From Maribacter sp. (GTDB taxonomy: Bacteria > Bacteroidota > Bacteroidia > Flavobacteriales > Flavobacteriaceae): DNA of 64,000 nt. Positions 44,072-52,967 of this stretch are shown here, one piece after another. The notes beneath the pieces are model-generated. The model saw nothing but the letters and a program-made list of their open reading frames with translations, was not told the origin of the DNA and searched no databases. How positions within the stretch are numbered: position 1 is the first letter of the stretch; every line of letters begins with the position of its first letter. Made by a program: the position numbers and the translations under genes. The stretch lies in assembly GCA_011050675.1 (NCBI GenBank), contig DRFI01000025.1, forward strand, positions 124,001 to 188,000. Direction: 5' to 3'.

Positions 44072-44116
44072 AAACGCCTAAGCGTTCAGAATTTTCTGAA
44101 CGCTTAGGCGTTTTTT
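44072..44116 (+). terminator. Terminator of the TPR/barrel operon
   Basis: A 19-pair stem (AAACGCCTAAGCGTTCAGA at 44072-44090 with 44095-44113) with an ATTT loop and T run. Confidence 0.92.
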
Positions 44117-44207
44117 ATGGCAATAGAATTTTAACATTTAAAAGAAAACCTCATTTAGATTGCTTCGTAGGTATTGGTGGTTCAACTAATTAAATCCATT
44201 ATATATT

Positions 44208-46220
44208 ATGAAAAAATCTATTTATTATTTAGCTATGCTAACGGGTGCTTTAATCATAGCCTCGTGTAGCGACGATGATGACGCCATGGTAGATGGTACC
44301 CCAGTGGTAACCTGTGACGATGGTATTATGAACGGAGACGAAACCGGTATTGACTGTGGCGGCTCTATGTGCGAACCATGTGGGGAAGGAATGACGGTTT
44401 TAGGTCGTAGAACAGACCTGTTCGTAACCAATAACGATAACGGAAATATTTCTAGATACAGTATTACAGGTGATTCTTTGGTTACTTTTATGACAACGAC
44501 CACTGCTGCAGAAGGTATTTATTATGATGCTACAGCAGATGTAGTTTACCAAGCATCTAGAACAGCATTGCAATTAGAGGCATTTACCGATATTTCTATG
44601 TTGATGGATACTGATGCAATTACACCTTCTTTTACGGGTTCTGCAGATTTGGAAAGTCCGAGGGAATTAGCGGTGAGCGGAAGTTCATATGTAGTTGCCG
44701 ATAATGGTGCAAATAAGTTATTTGTTTACGACAATACGGGTAGCGGGTTTACATTGACGAATACAGTAGAAGTTCCTTTCCCAGTTTGGGGAATAACTTT
44801 TAAAGGAGATGATTTATATGCTGTTGTGGATACAACTGGTGATTTAGTCGTGTATTATGATTTTCTTTCAAATGCAACAAACGGTATTTTAAGACCGTCT
44901 AAAAGAGTAACAATAGAAGGTATTGTAAGAACACATGGTATTACCTATGATGGTACCGATGACGTTATGGTATTGACCGATATCGGTGATGCTACCGATG
45001 CAAATACGGATGGTGGTTTTCACGTAATTTCTGATTTTTCTTCAAAATTCGATGCCTTATCCGATGGTGAGTTGCTACCTTTAGGAATGCAAGTAAGAGT
45101 CGCTGGGTCTTCCACTTTAATGGGTAATCCTATTGATGTGGCTTACGATTCTGAAACAGATGCCGTGTATATTTCAGAAATTGGAAATGGAAAAGTATTA
45201 GGTTTTACTTCTATTGGTTCTGGTGGAGATTTAGCGCCATCATTTAATAAAGATTTAGCAATGGCTTCGTCTATTCATTTTAGTAGTGATGAAACTGATG
45301 GAAATACGGGTGATTCTAGTACAGCTAGAACAACAAGATTATACGCTACCAGTACTGCTGACGGTAATGTAAGTGTGTATGATGGATCTGGTGCTCTGGT
45401 AAAAACAGTATCAACTGGTTCTGATGCTACAGAAGGTATTTATTATAATGCAATGAACGATGCTATTATTCAGGCTTCTAGATCAGGAATGGCATTAGAG
45501 TACTATGGTAGTTTTGCAGCTGTTACAGATTTGACCAATATTGTGTCAGATTTTGCTGGTGGTGCAGATTTGGCTAGCCCAAGAGAAATTGCAGTATTTG
45601 GTAATAAGGTGGTTGTGTCCAGTAATACAGAGAACAAGTTTTATGTATATGAATATAACGGAAGTAGCTTTAGTTTATTAAACACATTTGACGCTGGCTT
45701 TGATACTTGGGGAATCACTTTCATGGGTAACTCATTATTAGCTGTTGTAGATTCTACGAGCGATTTAGCTGTGTATGATAATTTCTTAACCGCATTTTCT
45801 CCCGATGGGGCAATTACACCAACTAAAAGAATTACAGTTGATGGTATTGTTAGAACACATGGTATAGATTATAGTGAAGCTGATGATGTATTGGTGATGA
45901 CCGATATTGGTGATGCTGCCGATGCAAATACCGATGGTGGTTTTCAAATCACCCAAGACTTCGCTACTAAACTAACTGCTGTTAATGATGGTGGTACGTT
46001 ATCACTTTCTGACCAAACAAGGGTAGCTGGTTCTATGACCGAAATGGGCAACCCAATTGATGTTGCTTATGATCACAAAACTAAAACGGTATTTATAGCA
46101 GAGATCGGTAACGGAAAAGTACTTGCCTTTTCTGATGCCTTGAATGCTAGTGGAAACATAGCTCCGGCGGTAAGTAACGATTTGATGTCCGCGGCTTCAA
46201 TTTATTTATATAACAACTAA
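44208..46220 (+). CDS. Lipoprotein with two tandem beta-propeller-like domains
   Basis: A 670-residue lipoprotein (lipobox IIASCS, Cys20) followed by DDDD, a common outer-membrane export signal in Bacteroidota. Residues 35-58 form a cysteine motif (CDDGIMNGDETGIDCGG, then CEPC) seen in many Bacteroidota surface proteins. Residues about 68-360 and 379-670 are two copies of one domain with NHL-like repeats (GIYYDA / GIYYNA, DLESPRELAV / DLASPREIAV, VRTHGITYDGTDDVMVLTDIGDA / VRTHGIDYSEADDVLVMTDIGDA). The copies match closely at DNA level too. The function is unknown; a ligand-binding propeller is likely. Confidence 0.8.
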   Translation: MKKSIYYLAMLTGALIIASCSDDDDAMVDGTPVVTCDDGIMNGDETGIDCGGSMCEPCGEGMTVLGRRTDLFVTNNDNGNISRYSITGDSLVTFMTTTTAAEGIYYDATADVVYQASRTALQLEAFTDISMLMDTDAITPSFTGSADLESPRELAVSGSSYVVADNGANKLFVYDNTGSGFTLTNTVEVPFPVWGITFKGDDLYAVVDTTGDLVVYYDFLSNATNGILRPSKRVTIEGIVRTHGITYDGTDDVMVLTDIGDATDANTDGGFHVISDFSSKFDALSDGELLPLGMQVRVAGSSTLMGNPIDVAYDSETDAVYISEIGNGKVLGFTSIGSGGDLAPSFNKDLAMASSIHFSSDETDGNTGDSSTARTTRLYATSTADGNVSVYDGSGALVKTVSTGSDATEGIYYNAMNDAIIQASRSGMALEYYGSFAAVTDLTNIVSDFAGGADLASPREIAVFGNKVVVSSNTENKFYVYEYNGSSFSLLNTFDAGFDTWGITFMGNSLLAVVDSTSDLAVYDNFLTAFSPDGAITPTKRITVDGIVRTHGIDYSEADDVLVMTDIGDAADANTDGGFQITQDFATKLTAVNDGGTLSLSDQTRVAGSMTEMGNPIDVAYDHKTKTVFIAEIGNGKVLAFSDALNASGNIAPAVSNDLMSAASIYLYNN

Positions 46221-46254
46221 TAATAAGAAATAGGTTAGGTTAATTGTTGTTTAA

Positions 46255-46289
46255 AATCCTTTCTCAGAAATGAGAAGGGATTTTTTTGT
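46255..46289 (+). terminator. Terminator of the propeller lipoprotein gene
   Basis: Twelve-pair stem AATCCTTTCTCA / TGAGAAGGGATT (one G-T pair) with a GAAA loop and a T run to 46287. Confidence 0.85.
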
Positions 46290-46349
46290 TTTTGGGCTGT
46301 TGTACGATTTTAAAGGTTTTCTGTACTTTAGAGATTCTTTACCACACTC

Positions 46350-47456
46350 ATGTCAGCAAAAACTCAACATATAAAACTTATACTATTGCTATTGTTTGGT
46401 GTACCTTTTTTTGGGGTAGGACAAAACCTGGTACTTAATCCTAGTTTTGAAAAATACGTTGAATGCCCCGTGAAATTGGGGAATTTAGAAAAGGATGTTG
46501 AAGATTGGAATATGCCTACGCTTGGTTCTACAGATTATTTTAATGGTTGTAGTATAGCTATGGGTACCCCCGAAAATTTTAATGGTAAGCAACCTGCTAA
46601 TTTTGGAGTGGGCTATGTAGGTTTTTACATGTATGCTCCAAATGATTATCGCGAATATATAGAAGCACGAATGAGTTCTACCTTACAGAAAGGGGAACGA
46701 TATAGCATTTCATTTTATGTAAGCCTAGCAGAACGTTCAGATTTTGCAGTAAAAGAATTTGGTATTCGTTTTACAGAATTTCCTGTTGCCGTAGAAACTA
46801 GTAAAGTATTGTCTGGGTTGCATTTTTCTAAATTACAAGGTGAAACATCCGAAGAACTTGAAATCACTTATTCAAAGTATTATTCTGATGAAATAAGATG
46901 GGTCAAATTAACCATAGAATTTGAAGCAACCGGAACCGAAAATTATATGATTATCGGTAATTTCAAGAATAATAAACGGACACAGAAATATCAGACAAAA
47001 AGAAATATCACCAAAGGGTCTTACTACTATCTTGATATGGTCTCTGTAACGAATGTTAATTCAAAAAATCAAAATGTAGTAGTTTCCAATGGTAGAGAAT
47101 ATCAACTAGATAGTGTTCATGTATTTAAAGATGTCTACTTCAATTTCAATAAATCTAAAATTAGAGGAAACCACCAACTAGAAATGGAATCGCTACTGTT
47201 TTATTTGAAGTCAAATGCAGATATAAATGTCAAAATTATAGGGCATACGGATAATAAAGGCTCAGATGTTTTTAATCAAAAGCTATCCATAAAACGAGCT
47301 TCTGAAATAGTAACTTATTTAAGTAAAAACGGTATTCAGAAAAATAGAATAACCATAGAAGGGCATGGTAGTTTAAAACCTATTTCTACTAATAATACAG
47401 AAGCCGGTAGATTTCTCAACCGGCGTGTAGAATTTGTTCTTAGTAAAAGAGATTAG
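46350..47456 (+). CDS. OmpA family envelope protein
   Basis: A 368-residue exported protein (signal residues 1-24, FFGVG-Q). Residues 28-235 look like a beta-sandwich carbohydrate-binding or jelly-roll domain (NLVLNPSFEKYVECP start). Residues 255-365 form the OmpA-like peptidoglycan-binding domain: VYFNFNKSKIRGNHQLEMESLL, then IGHTDNKGSDVFNQKLSIKRASEIVTYL and GHGSLKPISTNNTEAGRFLNRRVEF. It probably ties a surface or periplasmic binding module to peptidoglycan. Its stop overlaps the convergent NIPSNAP gene by four bases. Confidence 0.88.
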   Translation: MSAKTQHIKLILLLLFGVPFFGVGQNLVLNPSFEKYVECPVKLGNLEKDVEDWNMPTLGSTDYFNGCSIAMGTPENFNGKQPANFGVGYVGFYMYAPNDYREYIEARMSSTLQKGERYSISFYVSLAERSDFAVKEFGIRFTEFPVAVETSKVLSGLHFSKLQGETSEELEITYSKYYSDEIRWVKLTIEFEATGTENYMIIGNFKNNKRTQKYQTKRNITKGSYYYLDMVSVTNVNSKNQNVVVSNGREYQLDSVHVFKDVYFNFNKSKIRGNHQLEMESLLFYLKSNADINVKIIGHTDNKGSDVFNQKLSIKRASEIVTYLSKNGIQKNRITIEGHGSLKPISTNNTEAGRFLNRRVEFVLSKRD

Positions 47457-48235
47457 TAATCCGAATATTCGGTAGGGTAGAGCAAATTAATATCTGCATG
47501 GCTAACTGTATTTTGGTATTTATCTATCACTGAAATTTCTTTCCATTTATCAGAAGACCCAAAATCCTTCCAAAGTGCATCTCTTTTTTCCATATTGGTA
47601 AAAGAAGTCATGTACATTAGGTTAGGCATTTTGTCGCCAGAGATAACATCTGCATAAAATACAGCATTAAAGCCTAGGCTTTCAAAAAGTTCAACTTCAC
47701 CGCCTTCATTGAACATATTAACTTTTCTATTGTACATGGCTTCTGTTGGACCTTCATAGCTTCGTAATTCGTAAACCCTATCAGCGCGATTACCCTCAAC
47801 CTTACTAGGATTCATTTTTGGCATATCAGGAAAAGCTCTCATTAGTATCGAGCTTATTCTTTCATATGGTTTTTGATCATGTGTAGCATTTATATATTCG
47901 GCACCTGCAGATAAATGTGTTTTGTCTACAGCAAGCATCGACTCTAATTTGTCAAACTCGGCTAATGATTGAAGCGGAATTAGTACATAAATTTTGTCAC
48001 TTACTTTAAACTTATCTGGTCTAACCTTAAAAACACCTACATGTTCAATACCCATTCTTTTTAAAGCAGGTAAATACGCATGTTCTAAATAGTTGTCGAC
48101 CATTTTTTCTTGGTCGTCATTTTTGATGGTATAAGTTTTTAGTTCGTAGTATTCTTTTTCTTGGGCATAACTAGAAATTGATGAGATAACCGTTAGTAAC
48201 AGTGCAAGCAACGGTAACCGAAATGTATTCTTCAT
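47453..48235 (-). CDS. Exported NIPSNAP family protein
   Basis: A 260-residue protein when started at the ATG at 48235, giving a signal peptide ending SSYAQ; the longer start at 48274 puts 13 residues before it and is less likely. Two NIPSNAP (ferredoxin-like) domains follow: YYELKTYTIKNDDQEKMVDNYLEHAYLPALKRMG at the start, and VYELRSYEGPTEAMYNRKVNMFNEGGEVELFE in the second half. Exported members are common in Bacteroidota; the molecular function is unknown. It converges on the OmpA-family gene. Confidence 0.85.
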   Translation of the reverse strand: MKNTFRLPLLALLLTVISSISSYAQEKEYYELKTYTIKNDDQEKMVDNYLEHAYLPALKRMGIEHVGVFKVRPDKFKVSDKIYVLIPLQSLAEFDKLESMLAVDKTHLSAGAEYINATHDQKPYERISSILMRAFPDMPKMNPSKVEGNRADRVYELRSYEGPTEAMYNRKVNMFNEGGEVELFESLGFNAVFYADVISGDKMPNLMYMTSFTNMEKRDALWKDFGSSDKWKEISVIDKYQNTVSHADINLLYPTEYSDY

Positions 48236-48296
48236 GAAGTTTTGAGTTTGTTTTAGAATTAGAAAGTTAATCATAAAAAAAATGATGCCTATGATG

Positions 48297-48304
48297 TATT
48301 TTTG
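48297..48304 (+). promoter_or_regulatory. -7 box of the MFS transporter gene
   Basis: TATTTTTG, an exact TAnnTTTG match, lies inside the first codons of the longer ORF, arguing that translation begins at the ATG at 48321 rather than 48282. Confidence 0.45.
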
Positions 48305-48320
48305 TGATAGTAATTTTTCT

Positions 48321-49625
48321 ATGTCAAACTTCCTTAATAAACCATTAATTGATCCAGCTAAAAGTCCAGTTTTTTATGGCTATGTAATTCTAGTAATTGG
48401 TACAATTGGCATTTATTGCAGTATTCCTGGGCAAACAATTGGGGTGTCAGTTTTTACAGACCCAGTGAAAGATGCATTAGGGCTTTCTAGAAATCAATTT
48501 AGTAATGCCTACATGATTGGGACCATCGTTAGTTCTTTGGTTATTAGTAGGGCAGGGGTTTGGTTTGATACCTATGGAGCAAGATATGTAGCTTTCTTTG
48601 CTTCACTTACACTAGGTGTAACCTTGTTCTTGTGTTCATGGTCTGCGGTAATGAGTTCTTATATTAAAGAATTGCTTTCTGTTGATACATGGATAGTGCC
48701 TTTTGCGTTAATGACAGTACTGTTTTTCTTATTGCGATTTGCTGGGCAAGGTGTTTTAACCATGGCTTCACGAAATGTGATAATGATATGGTTCGATAAG
48801 AATAGAGGCAAGGTAAATTCGTTTAGTAGTGTTGCGCTTTCTTTTGGGTTTTCTTCATCTCCATTATGGGTAAATGCTCTAATTGAAGGATATGGTTGGG
48901 AGAGTACTTGGCAGTTTTTAGCAATTGCGTTGCTAGTCTTTAGTGTGTTTATTTATACTTTTTATAAAATATCTCCTGAGAAACATGGTTTGTTGCCTGA
49001 CGGTGCAAAATCGTTATCTGTAGAAGAGGAAGAGAAAAAAATAGAACCTAAACAATTTACGCTAGAAGAGGCAAAAAAAGAACGAGCTTTCTGGATGTAC
49101 GGTTTAACGCTTGCATTCAATAGTTTTTTTATAACAGGCTTAACGTTTCATGTTGTATCAATTTTCACACATGAAGGTTTTGTGAAAGATGATGCAATTG
49201 CTATTTTCTTACCAGGATCGGTCGTGGCTGTAACAGTTTCTACATTGTTTAATTTCTTAAGTGATTATTTACCATTAAAACTGTATTTATACCTTATGCT
49301 GCTTGGTGGGTTTTTGGCATCTTTAGGGTTTTTGCTTCTTTCAACGGCTGCTGGTGTACCTATGTTAATTGCTGGTTTTGGTATTCTTGGCGGGTTCTTT
49401 GCAGTATTAAATGCAGTTGCATGGCCTCGTTTTTTTGGTAGGGCTCATTTAGGAAGTATCACGGGTAAAATAATGAGTATTTTAATTTTAGCGAGTGCAT
49501 TGGCTCCAAGTATTTTTAGTCTATGCCTTTCTACTTTCGGATCTTATCAAATGGTGGGCTACTTAGGTTTAACATTTTTATTAATTTTGGTAATAGGTTC
49601 TGTTAAGGCAGATAACCCGCAATAA
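48321..49625 (+). CDS. MFS transporter
   Basis: A 434-residue major-facilitator protein with 12 predicted helices, starting MSNFLNKPLIDPAKSPVFYGYVILVIGTIGIYCS. The ATG at 48282 would add 13 residues but overlaps a -7 box. The cytoplasmic loop between helices 6 and 7 is charged (VEEEEKKIEPKQFTLEEAKKERAFW). The general pattern resembles oxalate/formate or monocarboxylate antiporters (OFA-like), but no substrate can be fixed. It is divergent from the NIPSNAP gene with 85 bases between starts. Confidence 0.85.
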   Translation: MSNFLNKPLIDPAKSPVFYGYVILVIGTIGIYCSIPGQTIGVSVFTDPVKDALGLSRNQFSNAYMIGTIVSSLVISRAGVWFDTYGARYVAFFASLTLGVTLFLCSWSAVMSSYIKELLSVDTWIVPFALMTVLFFLLRFAGQGVLTMASRNVIMIWFDKNRGKVNSFSSVALSFGFSSSPLWVNALIEGYGWESTWQFLAIALLVFSVFIYTFYKISPEKHGLLPDGAKSLSVEEEEKKIEPKQFTLEEAKKERAFWMYGLTLAFNSFFITGLTFHVVSIFTHEGFVKDDAIAIFLPGSVVAVTVSTLFNFLSDYLPLKLYLYLMLLGGFLASLGFLLLSTAAGVPMLIAGFGILGGFFAVLNAVAWPRFFGRAHLGSITGKIMSILILASALAPSIFSLCLSTFGSYQMVGYLGLTFLLILVIGSVKADNPQ

Positions 49626-49657
49626 GTAATCATTTTAAAAACTTAATGGTTAACATC

Positions 49658-49689
49658 TTGCAGTTCAAGTAGAAATCGATTTATCTTTA
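49658..49689 (+). promoter_or_regulatory. Flavobacterial promoter of the NYN gene
   Basis: TTG at 49658-49660 and TATCTTTA at 49682-49689 are separated by 21 bases, fitting the -33/-7 consensus with one change; the ATG is at 49706. Confidence 0.55.
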
Positions 49690-49705
49690 CAGAAAAATAG
49701 TACAA

Positions 49706-50467
49706 ATGGATTTGAATTTAGCAGTATTAATTGATGGCGATAATATTCCATCTGCCTACGTAAAGGAAATGATGGAGGAGATTGCTAAATATGGCAATCC
49801 CACTATAAAACGTATTTATGGCGATTGGACCAACCCAAGATTAGGAAAATGGAAAAATGTATTGCTAGAAAATGCAATTACCCCCATTCAACAATATGGT
49901 TATACCCAAGGGAAAAATGCGACAGATTCTGCTATGATTATCGATGCTATGGATATTCTTTATACCGGTAAGGTAAATGGCTTTTGTATTGTAAGTAGTG
50001 ATAGTGATTTTACTAGGTTGGCGACTAGACTAAGGGAAGCAGGTATGCAGGTCTTTGGAATTGGTGAACGCAAAACGCCTAACCCATTTATAGTAGCTTG
50101 CGATAAGTTTATATACATTGAAATTCTTAAAAGCAGAACAGAAGAAGAATCATCTGACACGGCTGATAAGACACCTGCCGAAAAAAATACCGTTGATAAG
50201 ATTACCCCAAAAGCCTTGCGTTTTATAGCTACAACTATTGATGATGTTGCAGATGACGACGGTTGGGCATTTTTAGGTGATGTTGGTAGCTTATTGCAAA
50301 AAAAGCAACCAAACTTTGATTCTCGTAACTACGGATTTCAAAAATTAACTCCATTGATCAACTCAATTCCTCATTTTGAAATTGAACGTCGCGAAGACTC
50401 TAAAGGGCGTAAAAAATTGATTTACGTGAAAATTAAGGAGAAGGGTAATTCTAAAGCCAAAAAATAA
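49706..50467 (+). CDS. NYN domain/OST-HTH (LOTUS) protein, LabA-like
   Basis: A 253-residue cytoplasmic protein. Residues 1-145 are a NYN/PIN-like nuclease domain with acidic site residues in VLIDGDNIP, DSAMIIDAMD and SSDSDFTRLA. Residues 165-245 are an OST-HTH/LOTUS RNA-binding domain (ALRFIATTIDDVADDDGWAFLGDVGSLLQKKQPNFDSRNYGFQKLTPLI). A basic tail (KGNSKAKK) ends it. The pairing is widespread in bacteria and is thought to act on RNA; the target is unknown. Acidic residues expected for metal binding are all present. Confidence 0.92.
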   Translation: MDLNLAVLIDGDNIPSAYVKEMMEEIAKYGNPTIKRIYGDWTNPRLGKWKNVLLENAITPIQQYGYTQGKNATDSAMIIDAMDILYTGKVNGFCIVSSDSDFTRLATRLREAGMQVFGIGERKTPNPFIVACDKFIYIEILKSRTEEESSDTADKTPAEKNTVDKITPKALRFIATTIDDVADDDGWAFLGDVGSLLQKKQPNFDSRNYGFQKLTPLINSIPHFEIERREDSKGRKKLIYVKIKEKGNSKAKK

Positions 50468-50545
50468 ATCGTTTTTATTTTTCAGTAAAATTGCAGCAGA
50501 ACAATCTTATTAGTTTTTGTATTTTTCCATACAAATTCTGACATC

Positions 50546-52363
50546 ATGATTCGTGCGCTTTGGCTTTTGTTATTTATTGTTGTTTTTAATTCTTGTAAGG
50601 ATACTTCAAAGCAAGATAAACCCACTTTGGAAAAACCTATTGCTGAAGTTTTTGCCGAGTTTTACGAATTCAAAAAAAGCATTAATCCTATAGAGGCTAC
50701 AAAGGCTGGGTATTCAAAATATAATGATACCATAGCTGACTATATTTCTGACGACTACATCTTACATTTAAAAGACCGCTACACGTACTTCTTAGATGAA
50801 TTGAGTAAATACGATTCTACCCAAATAAGTTCAGAAGCGTATATGAGTATGCGTGTAATGGAATGGGATTGTACTGTTAAATTAGAAGGGGCAATGAATC
50901 CTGTAGTTACAGTTGCATCTCCAATTTACGACTTGCCAAGTTTTGAGTTAATGCCTCTTTTTCAAATACAATCTTTGCATTTGTATGTTGCACAATTAGC
51001 AAGTGGTGCAAGTGTACAGCCTTTTAAATCTATAAAAGATTATAACAACTGGTTAAGTAGGTTAGATGATTATTTGATTTTTTTAGATACTTCTATTGAT
51101 AAAATGAGGAGAGGTGTGGATATGGGGGTTGTTTTACCAAAAATTTTGACGCTTAAAATGTTGCCTCAGGTTCGTTCGTTTATTGATGTTCCACTTGAAG
51201 AGAATCTTTTTTATCAGCCTATCGTAAATTTCCCTGATGGATTATCGGATGTTGACATGGATATTATTAAAAGTAATTATTCAGCTTTTATTAAAGATAA
51301 ACTGACACCTAAATATGTAGAATTGAATACATTCTTGACTGAAGAATATTTGCCTGCATGTAGAGATACAGACGGACTACTAGATTTACCGAATGGAAAG
51401 GAAACATATCAATATTTAATAAAATTACATACCACTACGAACATGAATGCTGATGAAATTCATGAACTAGGGTTGTCTGAAGTGGCACGTATCTCAAAGG
51501 AAATGGATTCCGTTAAAATTGAAATCGGTTATAAAGGTGATTTAAAATCATTCTTTAATTCATTGAGGAATAAAAAAGAATTGATGCCATTTTCAAAACC
51601 AGAAGAGGTAATAGAAAGTTTTAATGCTATAAATAACCGTATTGCATTGCGTATAGATTCGTTATTTAACCTAACCCCTAAGGCTGGTTTTAATGTCAGA
51701 AGAACAGAAGCTTTTAGGGAAGCATCTGCGAGTGCCGAGTATGTGCCTGGGTCAAAAGACGGGTCTAGAGCCGGTATTTTTTATGTTCCAATTCCTGATG
51801 TTAAATCGTATAACGTTGTGCATGATGAAGCTCTGTTTTTACATGAAGCTATACCTGGGCATCATTTTCAATTAAGCCTACAGCAAGAGAATAAAAATCT
51901 ACCAGAATTTTTACATCCAGAAAGTATGGGTGTTTTTGTAGAAGGTTGGGCGCTATATGCAGAATCGTTAGGTAAAGAATTAGGTATATACACTGATCCA
52001 TACCAATATTTTGGAATGTTGAGTATGGAGATGCATAGAGCAATAAGATTAGTCGTAGATACAGGGTTACATGCAAAAGGGTGGACAAGAGAAAAAGCAA
52101 TACAATACTCCTTGGATAACGAGGCTGAATCTGAAGAAAGTATAATTGCTGAAATTGAGCGTTATATGGCAACACCAGGGCAAGCGCTATCCTATAAAAT
52201 GGGTCAATTAAAAATTAGGGAATTAAGAACGAAGGCAGAAAAAAGCTTGGGCTCTAATTTTAATATTAAGGAATTTCATAGTCAAATTTTAAATTCAGGT
52301 AGTTTACCTTTGATTTTATTGGAAGAAAAAATAAATAATTGGATTGAACTACAGGAAAAATAA
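50546..52363 (+). CDS. DUF885 family lipoprotein, putative zinc hydrolase
   Basis: A 605-residue lipoprotein (lipobox VVFNSCK, Cys17). The helical bulk carries the DUF885 signature HEAIPGHHFQ (His433, Glu434, His439, His440), with the downstream Glu in VEGWALYAESLG, the arrangement of gluzincin-like metallopeptidases. The length is normal for the family. It probably acts as a periplasmic or outer-membrane-anchored carboxypeptidase-like enzyme; the substrate is unknown. It is transcribed with no evident partner. Confidence 0.88.
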   Translation: MIRALWLLLFIVVFNSCKDTSKQDKPTLEKPIAEVFAEFYEFKKSINPIEATKAGYSKYNDTIADYISDDYILHLKDRYTYFLDELSKYDSTQISSEAYMSMRVMEWDCTVKLEGAMNPVVTVASPIYDLPSFELMPLFQIQSLHLYVAQLASGASVQPFKSIKDYNNWLSRLDDYLIFLDTSIDKMRRGVDMGVVLPKILTLKMLPQVRSFIDVPLEENLFYQPIVNFPDGLSDVDMDIIKSNYSAFIKDKLTPKYVELNTFLTEEYLPACRDTDGLLDLPNGKETYQYLIKLHTTTNMNADEIHELGLSEVARISKEMDSVKIEIGYKGDLKSFFNSLRNKKELMPFSKPEEVIESFNAINNRIALRIDSLFNLTPKAGFNVRRTEAFREASASAEYVPGSKDGSRAGIFYVPIPDVKSYNVVHDEALFLHEAIPGHHFQLSLQQENKNLPEFLHPESMGVFVEGWALYAESLGKELGIYTDPYQYFGMLSMEMHRAIRLVVDTGLHAKGWTREKAIQYSLDNEAESEESIIAEIERYMATPGQALSYKMGQLKIRELRTKAEKSLGSNFNIKEFHSQILNSGSLPLILLEEKINNWIELQEK

Positions 52364-52440
52364 TGTAGTTAATGCCTTATAATCAAATAAAATATTAAAA
52401 TAAAATCGACGTTTAGATTACATAGTTAACATAACCATTA

Positions 52441-52869
52441 ATGAAAATTACCCGTTTTTTATTTCAAGGAATACTACTAGTATTAGTTTTTTGTTCCTTT
52501 TCAACAATTGAATCTAATAGGGCTACCTTTTCTAGTCAACAAATGTTAGGTGAAACTGCTATTAATAATTCTATAGTGGGCGTGTGGAATTATTCTATGT
52601 CTAATGTTGAAGCGCCTTATGAGAATGGGGTGTTCTTTATTACTCAAAAAGAAGGTTCTTTTGATGTTGCCTTAAAATTATCTACAGGTATACTAACCGG
52701 TCAAGATGTTATTGTAACTGAAAATGGCATTAATTTCAATGTAAATTTTGAAGGATTAAAACGTGTTTCTTTTGTGCTAATAGTCAAAGGAGATAAAATA
52801 ATGGGAGAAACCTTTTCTGATAAAGGTTCTAGTGAAATTTATGGGGTGCGTCAACTTCCTGGGCGTTAA
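52441..52869 (+). CDS. Small secreted protein, hypothetical
   Basis: A 142-residue protein with a signal peptide (residues 1 to about 25). The mature part is beta-rich (VGVWNYSMSNVEAPYENGVFFITQKEGSFDVALKLS, then SFVLIVKGDKIMGETFSDKGSSEIYG), suggesting a lipocalin-like small barrel. I cannot name a family. It sits between a DUF885 lipoprotein and an exported amidohydrolase, all on the same strand; a shared transcript is possible, but a -7 box before the amidohydrolase suggests separate starts. Confidence 0.6.
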   Translation: MKITRFLFQGILLVLVFCSFSTIESNRATFSSQQMLGETAINNSIVGVWNYSMSNVEAPYENGVFFITQKEGSFDVALKLSTGILTGQDVIVTENGINFNVNFEGLKRVSFVLIVKGDKIMGETFSDKGSSEIYGVRQLPGR

Positions 52870-52941
52870 AGATTTAAATCTTTCCGAAAAAATACTTAGT
52901 TTTCAATATTATTTAAAGAGGGTAGTATGCCCATGCTTTAA

Positions 52942-52949
52942 TAATTTTG
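52942..52949 (+). promoter_or_regulatory. -7 box of the amidohydrolase gene
   Basis: TAATTTTG matches TAnnTTTG exactly; it contains the TTG at 52947 that would otherwise be the longest in-frame start, so the downstream TTG at 52968 is preferred. Confidence 0.5.
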
Positions 52950-52967
52950 CTAACTAACTATTCTATT

